A DNA stretch of 5,408 nt from an uncultured Clostridia bacterium. Lineage in GTDB: Bacteria; Bacillota; Clostridia; Oscillospirales; Acutalibacteraceae. Position numbers and translations under genes: made by a program. This document shows, piece after piece, positions 1 to 5,408 of the stretch. Location of the stretch: positions 1 through 5,408 of the forward strand of contig CAMUZD010000144.1 in the NCBI GenBank assembly GCA_947165115.1. Direction: 5' to 3'. The notes beneath the pieces were generated by a model. The model saw only the letters and a list, made by a program, of their open reading frames with translations. It searched no databases and was not told the origin of the DNA. Positions within the stretch are counted from its first letter, which is position 1. The number at the start of each line of letters is the position of its first letter.

Positions 1-573
1 CACTCCTACTGGATGGACGGCAATATTGCGGGCAAAACGGCATTCGGCGAGAAATTCAGAAATGAATATCCCGATATGAAATTCGAGATGAGTGAATGGT
101 GCGAGCTCCCGCTTCAGATTGACAGCAAAACCATCGACAGCGGAATATATATGGCAAACGTCATAATTCAGGATTTATCTCTGATGAATCCTGTCTCCTG
201 GTCGAGCTGGACCGCCGTAAACGGCGACGGTCTGATGGAGATAATCGAAGGGCAGCTTGTAATTTATAACAGATACTACGCGTTCAAGCATTTCTCCCGA
301 TTCATTAAACCCGGCGCAGTCCGAATCGATATGATGGATAACAGAGAGTATTCCGACATCGCCCATGTTGCTTTCAAAGACGGCTCAAAGACTGTTATAG
401 TGCTGGTCAACAACGTGGATGAGGAACGCAAATTCAATTTTACAGGCGCTTTGGGCAAATATGAAATATACCTCACGGACAGCACTCACAACTGTGAAAA
501 ATATGCCGACGGCATGCTCTTCACAGGAACTACAATGCCGGCAAGAAGCATTGAGACGATAGTGATAGGATAA
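1..573 (+). CDS. Glycoside hydrolase family 30 protein, C-terminal part (5' end outside window)
   Basis: This is the last 190 residues of a glycoside hydrolase that resembles family GH30, whose (beta/alpha)8 barrel enzymes cleave beta-linked glycans such as beta-1,6-galactan, glucan or xylan. The reading frame is open from the first base, so the start, any signal peptide and the acid/base Glu lie outside the window. Visible residue 32, in the motif EMSEW, fits the catalytic nucleophile at the end of a barrel strand. The stretch NPVSWSSW (about residues 59-66) fits the last barrel strand. From about residue 85 the motif RYYAFKHFSRFIKPGAVRI leads into the small C-terminal beta-sandwich typical of GH30 (about residues 100-190, with AHVAFKDGSKTVIVLVNN). 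The gene stops just before a strong terminator, so it is the last gene of its unit. The family call is fairly firm; the substrate cannot be read from this fragment. Confidence 0.85.
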   Translation, partial: HSYWMDGNIAGKTAFGEKFRNEYPDMKFEMSEWCELPLQIDSKTIDSGIYMANVIIQDLSLMNPVSWSSWTAVNGDGLMEIIEGQLVIYNRYYAFKHFSRFIKPGAVRIDMMDNREYSDIAHVAFKDGSKTVIVLVNNVDEERKFNFTGALGKYEIYLTDSTHNCEKYADGMLFTGTTMPARSIETIVIG

Positions 574-585
574 AAATATGCAACC

Positions 586-612
586 AAAAAGGACGGCTGA
601 GCCGTCCTTTTT
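586..612. terminator. Bidirectional Rho-independent terminator between convergent genes
   Basis: A perfect GC-rich stem (GGACGGC at 591-597 pairing with GCCGTCC at 601-607, three-base loop TGA) is flanked by AAAAA on the left (586-590) and TTTTT on the right (608-612). Read on either strand it gives a hairpin followed by a U-tract. It starts 13 bases after the GH30 stop and ends 2 bases before the end of the DUF4037 gene on the other strand, so one hairpin serves both convergent units. Confidence 0.93.
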
Positions 613-613
613 C

Positions 614-1534
614 TTACCCCTCCATAATATGCATATTGCGCAGGGCGGGGTCTGATATTTTATTCTGTATTTCGTAGGCATGGGGTTCAAGAAAATTGTC
701 CCCGATCTGCGAGAGCCCGTTTACACGGAAAAAATCCGCAAATATGCCGCTGATTCTCTCGATTTCATCAAAACATTTTTCGTCGGCTTCACGCACGGCA
801 AGAGAAACGAGATCATCGTGTAAGAACGCAAATCTTTCAAGAGTCTGCAGGCTTCGGAAAGCCCATTTATAAAACGGACAGTATCTCCCCTCAAGATTGT
901 GGCATAGGGCGGCGGCATTTTTTACGAACTCGGCCTTCGCGAGCGCGGCGGCTCCCCTCTCGCCGTGTTCAATGCATCTTTTATAATTATACTGACCGCT
1001 CTGCGCCATCGCTATTGCGCGGGCGGATATTTTTTTGAGTTTCACGTCTTCGGGCATATCGAGAATCTTTTCGCGGATGCCCGTAACAATGCCGCTGTCA
1101 TCCCTGAAAACCTCGCCGTTCACGGCGGCGGCAAGCGAATAATCGGGCAACGTCGCCCATTGTATAATTGATTCCGGAGCGCCCGGAGAGCCGGTCAGAG
1201 GCAGGAAAAAACCTGAAATCTTAATCACGCCGAAGCGATCGGTGCCGTAAGGCCTTATTTTGTATTTTTGCACGCCGTCGATTTTATCCGGCAGGGCGGT
1301 ATAGGCACGCGTGAGCCTGAAGCCGATTTCATCATAAGTTTCATCATCAACCCAGAGACGGAAACCCGCACCGAAATCGTGATCGCGGCTGATTTCATCA
1401 TCAAAGCCGAAGCAGTCCGAGCCCTCGCCGGCTATGCCGACAGCTATTCTGTTTTCATATTCGGGAAAGATATTGTGAATCATATCCCTGCCGTATTCTT
1501 CATAGTATCTGCGGCTGATTTCAATTCCCTGCAT
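614..1534 (-). CDS. DUF4037 nucleotidyltransferase-fold protein
   Basis: A protein of 306 residues resembling the DUF4037 family; its biochemical role is not established. The N-terminal third looks like a polymerase-beta-type nucleotidyltransferase: GEGSDCFGF (residues 36-44) contains the G-S of the hG[GS] motif, and SRDHDFG (49-55) supplies the two metal-binding acids D51 and D53. The C-terminal half carries family-typical motifs: IREKILDMPEDVKLKK (153-168), AQSGQYNYKRCIEHGERG (177-194) and PFYKWAFRSL (220-229). I chose the ATG at 1534, preceded by AAGG five bases upstream, because the YYEEYG segment that opens these proteins follows directly; an in-frame ATG at 1585 would add 17 residues lying wholly inside the upstream gene. 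It overlaps the end of the TPR gene by 14 bases, so translation is probably coupled and the two proteins may act together. It ends next to the shared terminator. Confidence 0.82.
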   Translation of the reverse strand: MQGIEISRRYYEEYGRDMIHNIFPEYENRIAVGIAGEGSDCFGFDDEISRDHDFGAGFRLWVDDETYDEIGFRLTRAYTALPDKIDGVQKYKIRPYGTDRFGVIKISGFFLPLTGSPGAPESIIQWATLPDYSLAAAVNGEVFRDDSGIVTGIREKILDMPEDVKLKKISARAIAMAQSGQYNYKRCIEHGERGAAALAKAEFVKNAAALCHNLEGRYCPFYKWAFRSLQTLERFAFLHDDLVSLAVREADEKCFDEIERISGIFADFFRVNGLSQIGDNFLEPHAYEIQNKISDPALRNMHIMEG

Positions 1535-2264
1535 AGACCTTATCCGCCCTTTCGTTGAGTGTCTTTTCCTGAATAAATCTGCCAAAAAAGCCGTAAGACG
1601 GAGCGCATTTGCGGCAGGTGAAAGCGTATTTCGGGAAAGAGAAATAACGCGGATTCATAAGGATTTCGAAAGCCTTGTCAAGCAGTTCGTTCACTTCTTC
1701 GTCAACCGGATTTTCATCAAAGAGCAGATGCGCGAGATTCACATAGCTGACCGCCGTCTCAAGGGCGTTTGCGCTGTCCGTCAGCGTGATTTCAATCGCC
1801 TTGCTGAAGCATTTTTCGCTTTCTTCGACCTCGCCGAGATCCTGAAGCGCGAGGGCTTTGTTGTTGTATAAACCTGCGACAAGCGGATGGTTTTTATCGA
1901 GTTTTTTATCATAGACCGATTGCGTCTTTTCATAATATTGCATAGCCTCGGCACTCCTGCCGAAGCATTTGAGAGTGGTCGCGCAATTGAGATAAATCGT
2001 TGCTCCGGATATTTCGCCTGCAATGCCCGTCCTTTCAATCAGTTCAAGAGCTTCAGATATAGCCTCGAGAGCGGCTTTTTCCTCGCCAGTCTGCCTGAAA
2101 AAGCCTATCATCTCATTGAGAACGGTCAGCTTTCCGTTCTCATCTCCCGCCTCATCCGTTTCGGTGTATTTACGGCGCAGATACTCCCCCGCACCTTTTA
2201 TATCCTCGCGGGCAAAAAACGAGTCAAGCTCCGTTATGAATTTTTCGGCTGAAAAACCGGACAT
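1521..2264 (-). CDS. Tetratricopeptide-repeat protein paired with DUF4037
   Basis: A 247-residue soluble protein with no signal peptide or membrane segment. It is mostly helical and holds about three TPR-like helix pairs, roughly at residues 46-79 (with GEEKAALEAISEALELIE), 88-121 (FGRSAEAMQYYEKTQSVY) and 130-163 (GLYNNKALALQDLGEVEES and following). TPRs form a superhelical groove that binds peptides or partner proteins. The last 35 residues are different: a motif with C217 and C220 (TCRKCAPSYGFFGRF) that could bind a metal or pack against a partner. The start at 2264 is supported by a purine-rich ribosome binding site, AAGGAA, six bases upstream. Its stop lies inside the DUF4037 gene, so the two are co-transcribed and the TPR protein may serve as scaffold or specificity partner of the nucleotidyltransferase-like protein (inference). 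No specific function is known to me. Confidence 0.8.
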   Translation of the reverse strand: MSGFSAEKFITELDSFFAREDIKGAGEYLRRKYTETDEAGDENGKLTVLNEMIGFFRQTGEEKAALEAISEALELIERTGIAGEISGATIYLNCATTLKCFGRSAEAMQYYEKTQSVYDKKLDKNHPLVAGLYNNKALALQDLGEVEESEKCFSKAIEITLTDSANALETAVSYVNLAHLLFDENPVDEEVNELLDKAFEILMNPRYFSFPKYAFTCRKCAPSYGFFGRFIQEKTLNERADKVYAGN

Positions 2265-2270
2265 ATAAAT

Positions 2271-2280
2271 TTCCTTTCCT
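2271..2280 (-). promoter_or_regulatory. Ribosome binding site of the TPR gene
   Basis: On the minus strand the sequence reads AGGAAAGGAA, with the core AAGGAA ending six bases before the ATG at 2264. This supports that start. I did not find a convincing -35/-10 pair for this leftward unit; the AT-rich stretch at 2291-2320 offers TATAAA-like -10 boxes on the minus strand without a good -35. Confidence 0.65.
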
Positions 2281-2283
2281 AGA

Positions 2284-2312
2284 TTGAAATATCTTTTTAT
2301 ATATGATAAAAT
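2284..2312 (+). promoter_or_regulatory. Sigma-A promoter with extended -10 for the rightward genes
   Basis: A -35 box TTGAAA (2284-2289) and a -10 box TAAAAT (2307-2312) are separated by exactly 17 bases, and the TG of an extended -10 element lies one base upstream of the -10 box (2304-2305). Transcription would begin near 2319, giving a leader of only about 17 bases before the TTG start at 2336, with the ribosome binding site almost at the 5' end. It lies in the 71-base gap between the divergent TPR and HD-domain genes. Confidence 0.75.
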
Positions 2313-2321
2313 AAAAGAATA

Positions 2322-2327
2322 AAGGAG
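2322..2327 (+). promoter_or_regulatory. Ribosome binding site that points to a TTG start
   Basis: The sequence AAGGAG sits eight bases before the TTG at 2336. An in-frame GTG at 2327 would overlap this site and so could not use it. The site therefore decides the start of the HD-domain gene in favour of TTG at 2336. Confidence 0.75.
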
Positions 2328-2335
2328 TGATTGAT

Positions 2336-2923
2336 TTGGATAACGGATTCTTTGCCATGATATCCAGAATGAAATATATCAACCGCTGGGCGCTTATGAG
2401 AAACGAGCACAGCGAAAACCTTGCAGAGCATTCGTTTGAGGTTTCGGTAATCGCCCATGCGCTGACCGTCATCGGCAACAGGCGCTTCGGCAAATCTCTC
2501 GACAGCGAGAGAGCTGCCTTCCTCGGGCTGTATCACGATGCGCCCGAGACGCTGACCGGCGATATGCCGACACCGGTGAAGTATTACAGCAGCGAGGTGC
2601 GCGCGGCCTACAAGACCATGGAGGACGCCGCGAGCGCGACTCTGCTCAATATGATTCCCGAAGATCTAAGGCCCGATTTCGACGGCGCGTTCACGCCCGA
2701 TGAAAAGGACGCGGAGCTGAGAAAATACATAAAAGCGGCGGATAAAATCAGCGCGCTTATAAAATGCATGCAGGAGGCTCAGGCGGGAAACACTGAATTT
2801 GTAAACGCCGCCGAGAGCACACAGAAGGCGATTGAAAAACTCGGTCTGCCCGAGGCGGATATTTTCATAAAGGAATTCCTGCCCGCATATAAGCTCACGC
2901 TTGACGAGCTCAAAGATGAGTGA
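2336..2923 (+). CDS. yfbR: YfbR-like HD-domain 5'-deoxynucleotidase
   Basis: A 195-residue cytoplasmic metal-dependent phosphohydrolase that closely resembles E. coli YfbR (199 residues), which removes the 5' phosphate from deoxynucleoside monophosphates and helps balance nucleotide pools. It aligns with YfbR, as I remember it, nearly end to end with an offset of one residue. The metal ligands of the HD fold are all present: H32 (in AEHS), H67-D68 (in LYHDAPE) and D136 (in KAADK). The catalytic-site E71, and the nucleotide-contacting R17, W18 and D76 (in INRW and TGDMPTPVKY), are also kept. The TTG start gives the YfbR-like N terminus (GFFAMISRMKYINRW) and fits the ribosome binding site; the upstream GTG at 2327 would add three residues. 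It is the first gene after the promoter at 2284-2312, and no terminator follows it. All key residues look intact, so it is probably active. Confidence 0.93.
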   Translation: MDNGFFAMISRMKYINRWALMRNEHSENLAEHSFEVSVIAHALTVIGNRRFGKSLDSERAAFLGLYHDAPETLTGDMPTPVKYYSSEVRAAYKTMEDAASATLLNMIPEDLRPDFDGAFTPDEKDAELRKYIKAADKISALIKCMQEAQAGNTEFVNAAESTQKAIEKLGLPEADIFIKEFLPAYKLTLDELKDE

Positions 2924-2970
2924 TTTCCCCTTAATTATAACCCGATTTTCACACATTATCAACACTTATT

Positions 2971-2976
2971 AAGGAG
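2971..2976 (+). promoter_or_regulatory. Ribosome binding site of the lipoprotein gene
   Basis: AAGGAG lies seven bases before the ATG at 2984 and fixes that start. The 60-base gap from the preceding stop is AT-rich, but I found no well-spaced -35/-10 pair and no terminator in it. Confidence 0.8.
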
Positions 2977-2983
2977 AGAAAAT

Positions 2984-3814
2984 ATGAAAACAAAAAAAAT
3001 CATCATTGCTTCGGTAATTATCTGCGCAGCGGTCATTCTGCTGACCTCATGCAGTTTCAATAATCCTTTCAAAAAAGAAGAAACGACAACAGAAACCACA
3101 ACTGACACCACACTTCCTCAGCCCGATTTATCGCTCTGGCAGGATAAATATGAGGAATTTCTGCTCGACGCCATAAACGGCAAAAAGACCGTGCTCGGCT
3201 ATGAGCTTGAGATTGAGGAATGCCGCTTTGACGTGAAGTTCATTGACGGCGACGAAATTCCCGAGTTGCTTGTATCGGAGGGAGAATTCCCCGGCTCGAA
3301 GGTCAGTATATTCAGTTATGACGGCTTCGAAATCCGCCTGCTTGGCTCGCTCGGCACAAACGGCAGCATAGACTATATCGAGCGCGAAAACAAGATTTTC
3401 GTCACCGAGGAGACCGAAGAGCAGAAGACATTCTCGGTTTACTCAATCAGCGATTACAAGATGGCTGAGGTATTCAACGCCACCGAATTCTTCACCGAGG
3501 GCGAGGAGAAACTGCTCATCAACGGCGAAGAGACAGATAAAGAGAATTATGATACCCTGCTCGCTCAGAATACGCCCGAGGAATTTGAGACGGCCGGCAG
3601 AAATATGTTTGAGCTCAAGAGCGAATACGTTCTGCCCGTAATAGAGGGCAATACCGAAGCCATTGAGGCACAGGAAATCGAAACCACAACCGAGGAAGCG
3701 TCCGAAACGCTTGAAGAATCAATCCCCGATGAGACCGGATATGTAACGGACGAAAGCGATACAGCAATCAGCGAAGAATATATCAGTGACTACACTTCGG
3801 AGGTGCTCCAATGA
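2984..3814 (+). CDS. Acidic surface lipoprotein with Thr/Glu-rich linker and tail
   Basis: A 276-residue lipoprotein. Residues 1-23 form a lipoprotein signal: a basic start (MKTKK), a hydrophobic core and the lipobox L-T-S-C, with C23 as the lipidated residue. After a short basic patch comes a Thr/Glu-rich linker (about 33-43, ETTTETTTDTT). The folded part, about residues 50-210, contains FIDGDEIPELLVSEG (around 82-96) followed by a strand-rich region (VSIFSYDGFEIRLLGSLG). This resembles the D-x-D-G/D-x-PELL pattern common in secreted Clostridia proteins with FG-GAP/VCBS-like calcium-binding loops. The last 50 or so residues are very acidic and Thr/Ser-rich, probably disordered, with no sorting signal. 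Its stop overlaps the ATG of the GDPD gene (ATGA), so the two are translationally coupled. The precise function is unknown; a surface sensor or accessory protein of the GDPD is possible. Confidence 0.85.
   Translation: MKTKKIIIASVIICAAVILLTSCSFNNPFKKEETTTETTTDTTLPQPDLSLWQDKYEEFLLDAINGKKTVLGYELEIEECRFDVKFIDGDEIPELLVSEGEFPGSKVSIFSYDGFEIRLLGSLGTNGSIDYIERENKIFVTEETEEQKTFSVYSISDYKMAEVFNATEFFTEGEEKLLINGEETDKENYDTLLAQNTPEEFETAGRNMFELKSEYVLPVIEGNTEAIEAQEIETTTEEASETLEESIPDETGYVTDESDTAISEEYISDYTSEVLQ
3799..3803 (+). promoter_or_regulatory. Ribosome binding site for the first GDPD start
   Basis: GGAGG lies seven bases before the ATG at 3811 and inside the end of the lipoprotein gene. Together with the ATGA overlap it supports coupled translation from 3811. 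Confidence 0.8.
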
Positions 3815-4584
3815 GTTTTCAGCTTTTTATAAAAATGCTCTCAGCGGCAATAATGGCTTTATTCACGGCAATCGGAGGATTATTTATGCCCGTTGAAAAC
3901 AATATCTGCTTCATCGGCCACAGAGGCTACAGCGGAGTTTATCATCAGAATACGGCTCTCGCCTTTGAAAAAGCGGCGCAGAACGGCTTCGGCGGCTGCG
4001 AAACAGATATAAGAATGACAAGCGACGGTGTCTATGTCTGCTCTCATAACAGCGAGGTTACGCTCGAAGACGGAACCGAACTCGAGGTTGCCGACCATAC
4101 CTTTGCCGAACTAACCGCAAAGCCGATAAAGAACAGCAAGGGCTTTGACAAGGTGTATCTCTGCACATTTAAAGAATATCTTGAAATCATGAAAAAGTAT
4201 GATCTTATCTGCTTCATCGAGCTCAAGGGAGCTTTTTCAGACGAGCAGGTCAGGGAAATATTTGATATAGCGGCAGAGACCTATGACCTTCAGAAATGTA
4301 TTTTACAGTCGTTTGATTTTGAAAATCTGCTGAAAGCACGCGCTCTTTTCCCCGATCTTCCGCTTATGCTGACCTACGGAGAGGGTGATACGGGTTACGA
4401 GAGATGCTTTGAATACGGCATTTCTATTGACTGCGATTACAAAGTAATCACTGAAGATATGATAAAGGAATTCCATGACAGGGACCTCGCTGTCGCTGTA
4501 TGGACCGCAAACGACCTGCTCTCGCTGAGCTACTGCAAATCACTCGGCGTTGACTACATTGAAAGCGACTATTTCTCAAAATAA
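3811..4584 (+). CDS. Glycerophosphodiester phosphodiesterase (GDPD) family protein, membrane-anchored
   Basis: A 257-residue GDPD-family protein; such enzymes hydrolyse deacylated phospholipids to glycerol-3-phosphate and an alcohol, using a TIM barrel and a divalent metal. The core motifs run in order: GHRGY with catalytic H37 (36-40), QNTALAFEKA (46-55), ETDIRMTSDG with metal ligands E64 and D66 (64-73), CSHN with the second catalytic H79 (77-80), FIELKG with metal ligand E137 and K139 (135-140), AVWTAND (229-235) and a final ESDY. Residues 5-26 are a hydrophobic segment without a lipobox or clear cleavage site, so it may be a membrane anchor or signal. The usual Glu of the PENT motif is Gln46 here. 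A second GGAGG-ATG lies at codon 26 and would give a 232-residue form lacking the anchor. It overlaps the lipoprotein gene by four bases and is followed, 18 bases later, by the hydrolase-like gene. The family is sure; the substrate is not. Confidence 0.93.
   Translation: MSFQLFIKMLSAAIMALFTAIGGLFMPVENNICFIGHRGYSGVYHQNTALAFEKAAQNGFGGCETDIRMTSDGVYVCSHNSEVTLEDGTELEVADHTFAELTAKPIKNSKGFDKVYLCTFKEYLEIMKKYDLICFIELKGAFSDEQVREIFDIAAETYDLQKCILQSFDFENLLKARALFPDLPLMLTYGEGDTGYERCFEYGISIDCDYKVITEDMIKEFHDRDLAVAVWTANDLLSLSYCKSLGVDYIESDYFSK
3874..3878 (+). promoter_or_regulatory. Internal ribosome binding site for a second GDPD start at 3886
   Basis: GGAGG followed seven bases later by an in-frame ATG (3886-3888, codon 26) repeats the exact site and spacing found for the first start. 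It falls where the hydrophobic segment ends and the catalytic domain begins. The bases also code for Gly-Gly-Leu-Phe, so chance cannot be excluded. Confidence 0.45.
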
Positions 4585-4602
4585 TTCAACAGACGGTGCA
4601 AT

Positions 4603-5408
4603 ATGGAAAAGAAAGTTAATCCCGTAATAATACTGCCGGGAATCAATCATTCCCCGACTTTTCTCTATGATGAGAATGACAGGCAGATGTTTGATTCAAA
4701 CGGCAACCCCATTGGCGGCTCAATGTTTTTCCCCGATACGCGCGCCGCGAAGGAAAAATTCACGGCTCTTCTCAAAAAGCTCGCAACGGTCGCATTTATT
4801 CAGAATGCGGATTTTGTCTATGAGAGGGCTTATGATGTGGGCTGCGCGGCGTTTGCTCCCCAGAGATGCAACATGAGCGGCGACCACGTCAACAATCTCA
4901 AGACAAAGCGCTGGAATTATCCCGTGAGCGAAATGCTTCAGGAGGATAAGGACTGGGTATATCTGATGGTCCCCATGCAGAAGGTGACCGCGATAACGGG
5001 TGAGGATAATTTTTATTTTTTCACCTTCAATCTTGTCGGCGACCCGATGAAAAGCGCCGCTGAACTCGATGAGTTTATAGAGATGGTAAAAGAGCAGAGA
5101 GGCTGCGAAAAGGTATCTCTTCTCCCCGTCAGCCTCGGCGGCACTATCCTCACCGCTTATCTTGATCAGTTCGGCCACGATAAAATCGATAAAATAATCA
5201 ATATAGTCGCCTGCCTTGACGGCACACCGATTGTAGCGGATATATATGCGCACAATTTCAATGTTTCCGCAGAATATCTGCATCACGATTTTCTGGCGGA
5301 AATCATAAAAGAGGAAAAGGGCAGAGGGACTCTCGGATATATCATAAATACCCTTCTCCACCTTTTGCCCGAGGAGGCATTCAACCTTGCTCTCAAGGGG
5401 CTTGTGAA
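4603..5408 (+). CDS. Alpha/beta-hydrolase-like protein (3' end outside window)
   Basis: An open frame runs from the ATG at 4603 to the window edge without a stop, giving 268 complete codons. The protein begins MEKKVNPVIILPGINHS; the strand followed by LPG (residues 8-13) fits the first core strand and oxyanion-hole loop of alpha/beta hydrolases. Later VSLLPVSLGGTIL (171-183) looks like the nucleophile elbow, with S177 as candidate nucleophile, followed by a helix (AYLDQFG) and the strand KIINIVACLDGTP, as in lipases and LCAT-like acyltransferases. The elbow reads P-V-S-L-G-G, so the first Gly of G-x-S-x-G is Pro. The acid and His of the triad are not yet seen and may lie downstream. No signal peptide is visible, so it is probably cytoplasmic. 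The upstream site is weak (AGACGG), and the gene begins 18 bases after the GDPD stop, which suggests coupling. A lipase, esterase or acyltransferase is likely; the substrate is unknown. Confidence 0.75.
   Translation, partial: MEKKVNPVIILPGINHSPTFLYDENDRQMFDSNGNPIGGSMFFPDTRAAKEKFTALLKKLATVAFIQNADFVYERAYDVGCAAFAPQRCNMSGDHVNNLKTKRWNYPVSEMLQEDKDWVYLMVPMQKVTAITGEDNFYFFTFNLVGDPMKSAAELDEFIEMVKEQRGCEKVSLLPVSLGGTILTAYLDQFGHDKIDKIINIVACLDGTPIVADIYAHNFNVSAEYLHHDFLAEIIKEEKGRGTLGYIINTLLHLLPEEAFNLALKGLV

Noticed and set aside
1360..1402. Repeated TTTCATCATCA units that look like a short direct repeat
   Set aside because: They encode Asp-Asp-Glu-type residues of the DUF4037 gene on the minus strand (VDDET and FDDEIS), so they are codon repetition and not a functional repeat.
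1268..1558. A 96-codon plus-strand open frame opposite the DUF4037 gene
   Set aside because: It is antisense to the conserved nucleotidyltransferase motif, and its repeated ADFII-like stretches come from the antisense of Asp/Glu-rich codons. There is no ribosome binding site and no family resemblance.
1583..1585. ATG at 1585 as start of the DUF4037 gene
   Set aside because: It would add 17 basic residues lying wholly within the TPR gene, before the point where the family-like sequence begins; the ATG at 1534 is better placed.
2327..2329. GTG as start of the HD-domain gene
   Set aside because: It overlaps the AAGGAG ribosome binding site, which is spaced correctly for the TTG at 2336.
2956..2964. 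A single DnaA-box-like nonamer, TTATCAACA
   Set aside because: It has one mismatch to the consensus TTATCCACA and stands alone in an AT-rich gap. There is no cluster, dnaA, dnaN or AT-rich unwinding region to suggest an origin.
4720..5361. A 213-codon open frame on the minus strand opposite the hydrolase-like gene
   Set aside because: It is antisense to a frame that has clear alpha/beta-hydrolase features. Its translation has no recognisable domain, and I saw no ribosome binding site for it. Long antisense frames are common in genes with this codon usage.

Overview
The window looks like chromosomal DNA of a Gram-positive anaerobe of the Clostridia, most likely an uncultured gut or rumen member of the Oscillospirales/Ruminococcaceae. 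The reasons are strong AGGAGG-type ribosome binding sites, an extended -10 sigma-A promoter, a Clostridia-style lipoprotein with a Thr/Glu-rich linker, and a DUF4037/TPR gene pair of a kind common in that group. The taxonomic call is an inference from style; there is no rRNA or marker gene here.

Layout: (1) 1-573, plus strand: the 3' end of a family GH30 glycoside hydrolase gene, closed by a strong bidirectional terminator at 586-612. (2) 614-2264, minus strand: a two-gene unit, a TPR-repeat protein followed by a DUF4037 nucleotidyltransferase-fold protein, overlapping by 14 bases and converging on the same terminator. (3) 2265-2335: a compact divergent control region with a well-formed promoter for the rightward genes. 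(4) 2336-5408, plus strand: a YfbR-like HD-domain 5'-deoxynucleotidase, an acidic lipoprotein, a glycerophosphodiester phosphodiesterase (GDPD) that overlaps the lipoprotein gene by an ATGA junction, and an alpha/beta-hydrolase-like gene that runs off the right edge. I see no terminator between these four genes, so they may form one operon; the 60-base gap before the lipoprotein could hold a further promoter, but I find no convincing one.

How the genes may work together: the lipoprotein and GDPD are translationally coupled and both carry N-terminal membrane signals, which suggests a shared job at the cell surface or membrane. GDPD plus a lipase-like hydrolase would fit turnover of (glycero)phospholipids, but that is inference. 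YfbR-like enzymes hydrolyse deoxynucleoside 5'-monophosphates and are housekeeping. The TPR/DUF4037 pair has no established function.

I see no CRISPR array, tRNA, rRNA, insertion sequence or phage gene. No gene-free stretch exceeds 300 bases. The points most worth a second look are the duplicated start signal in the GDPD gene, the altered motifs in the GDPD and the hydrolase, and the uncharacterised TPR/DUF4037 pair.
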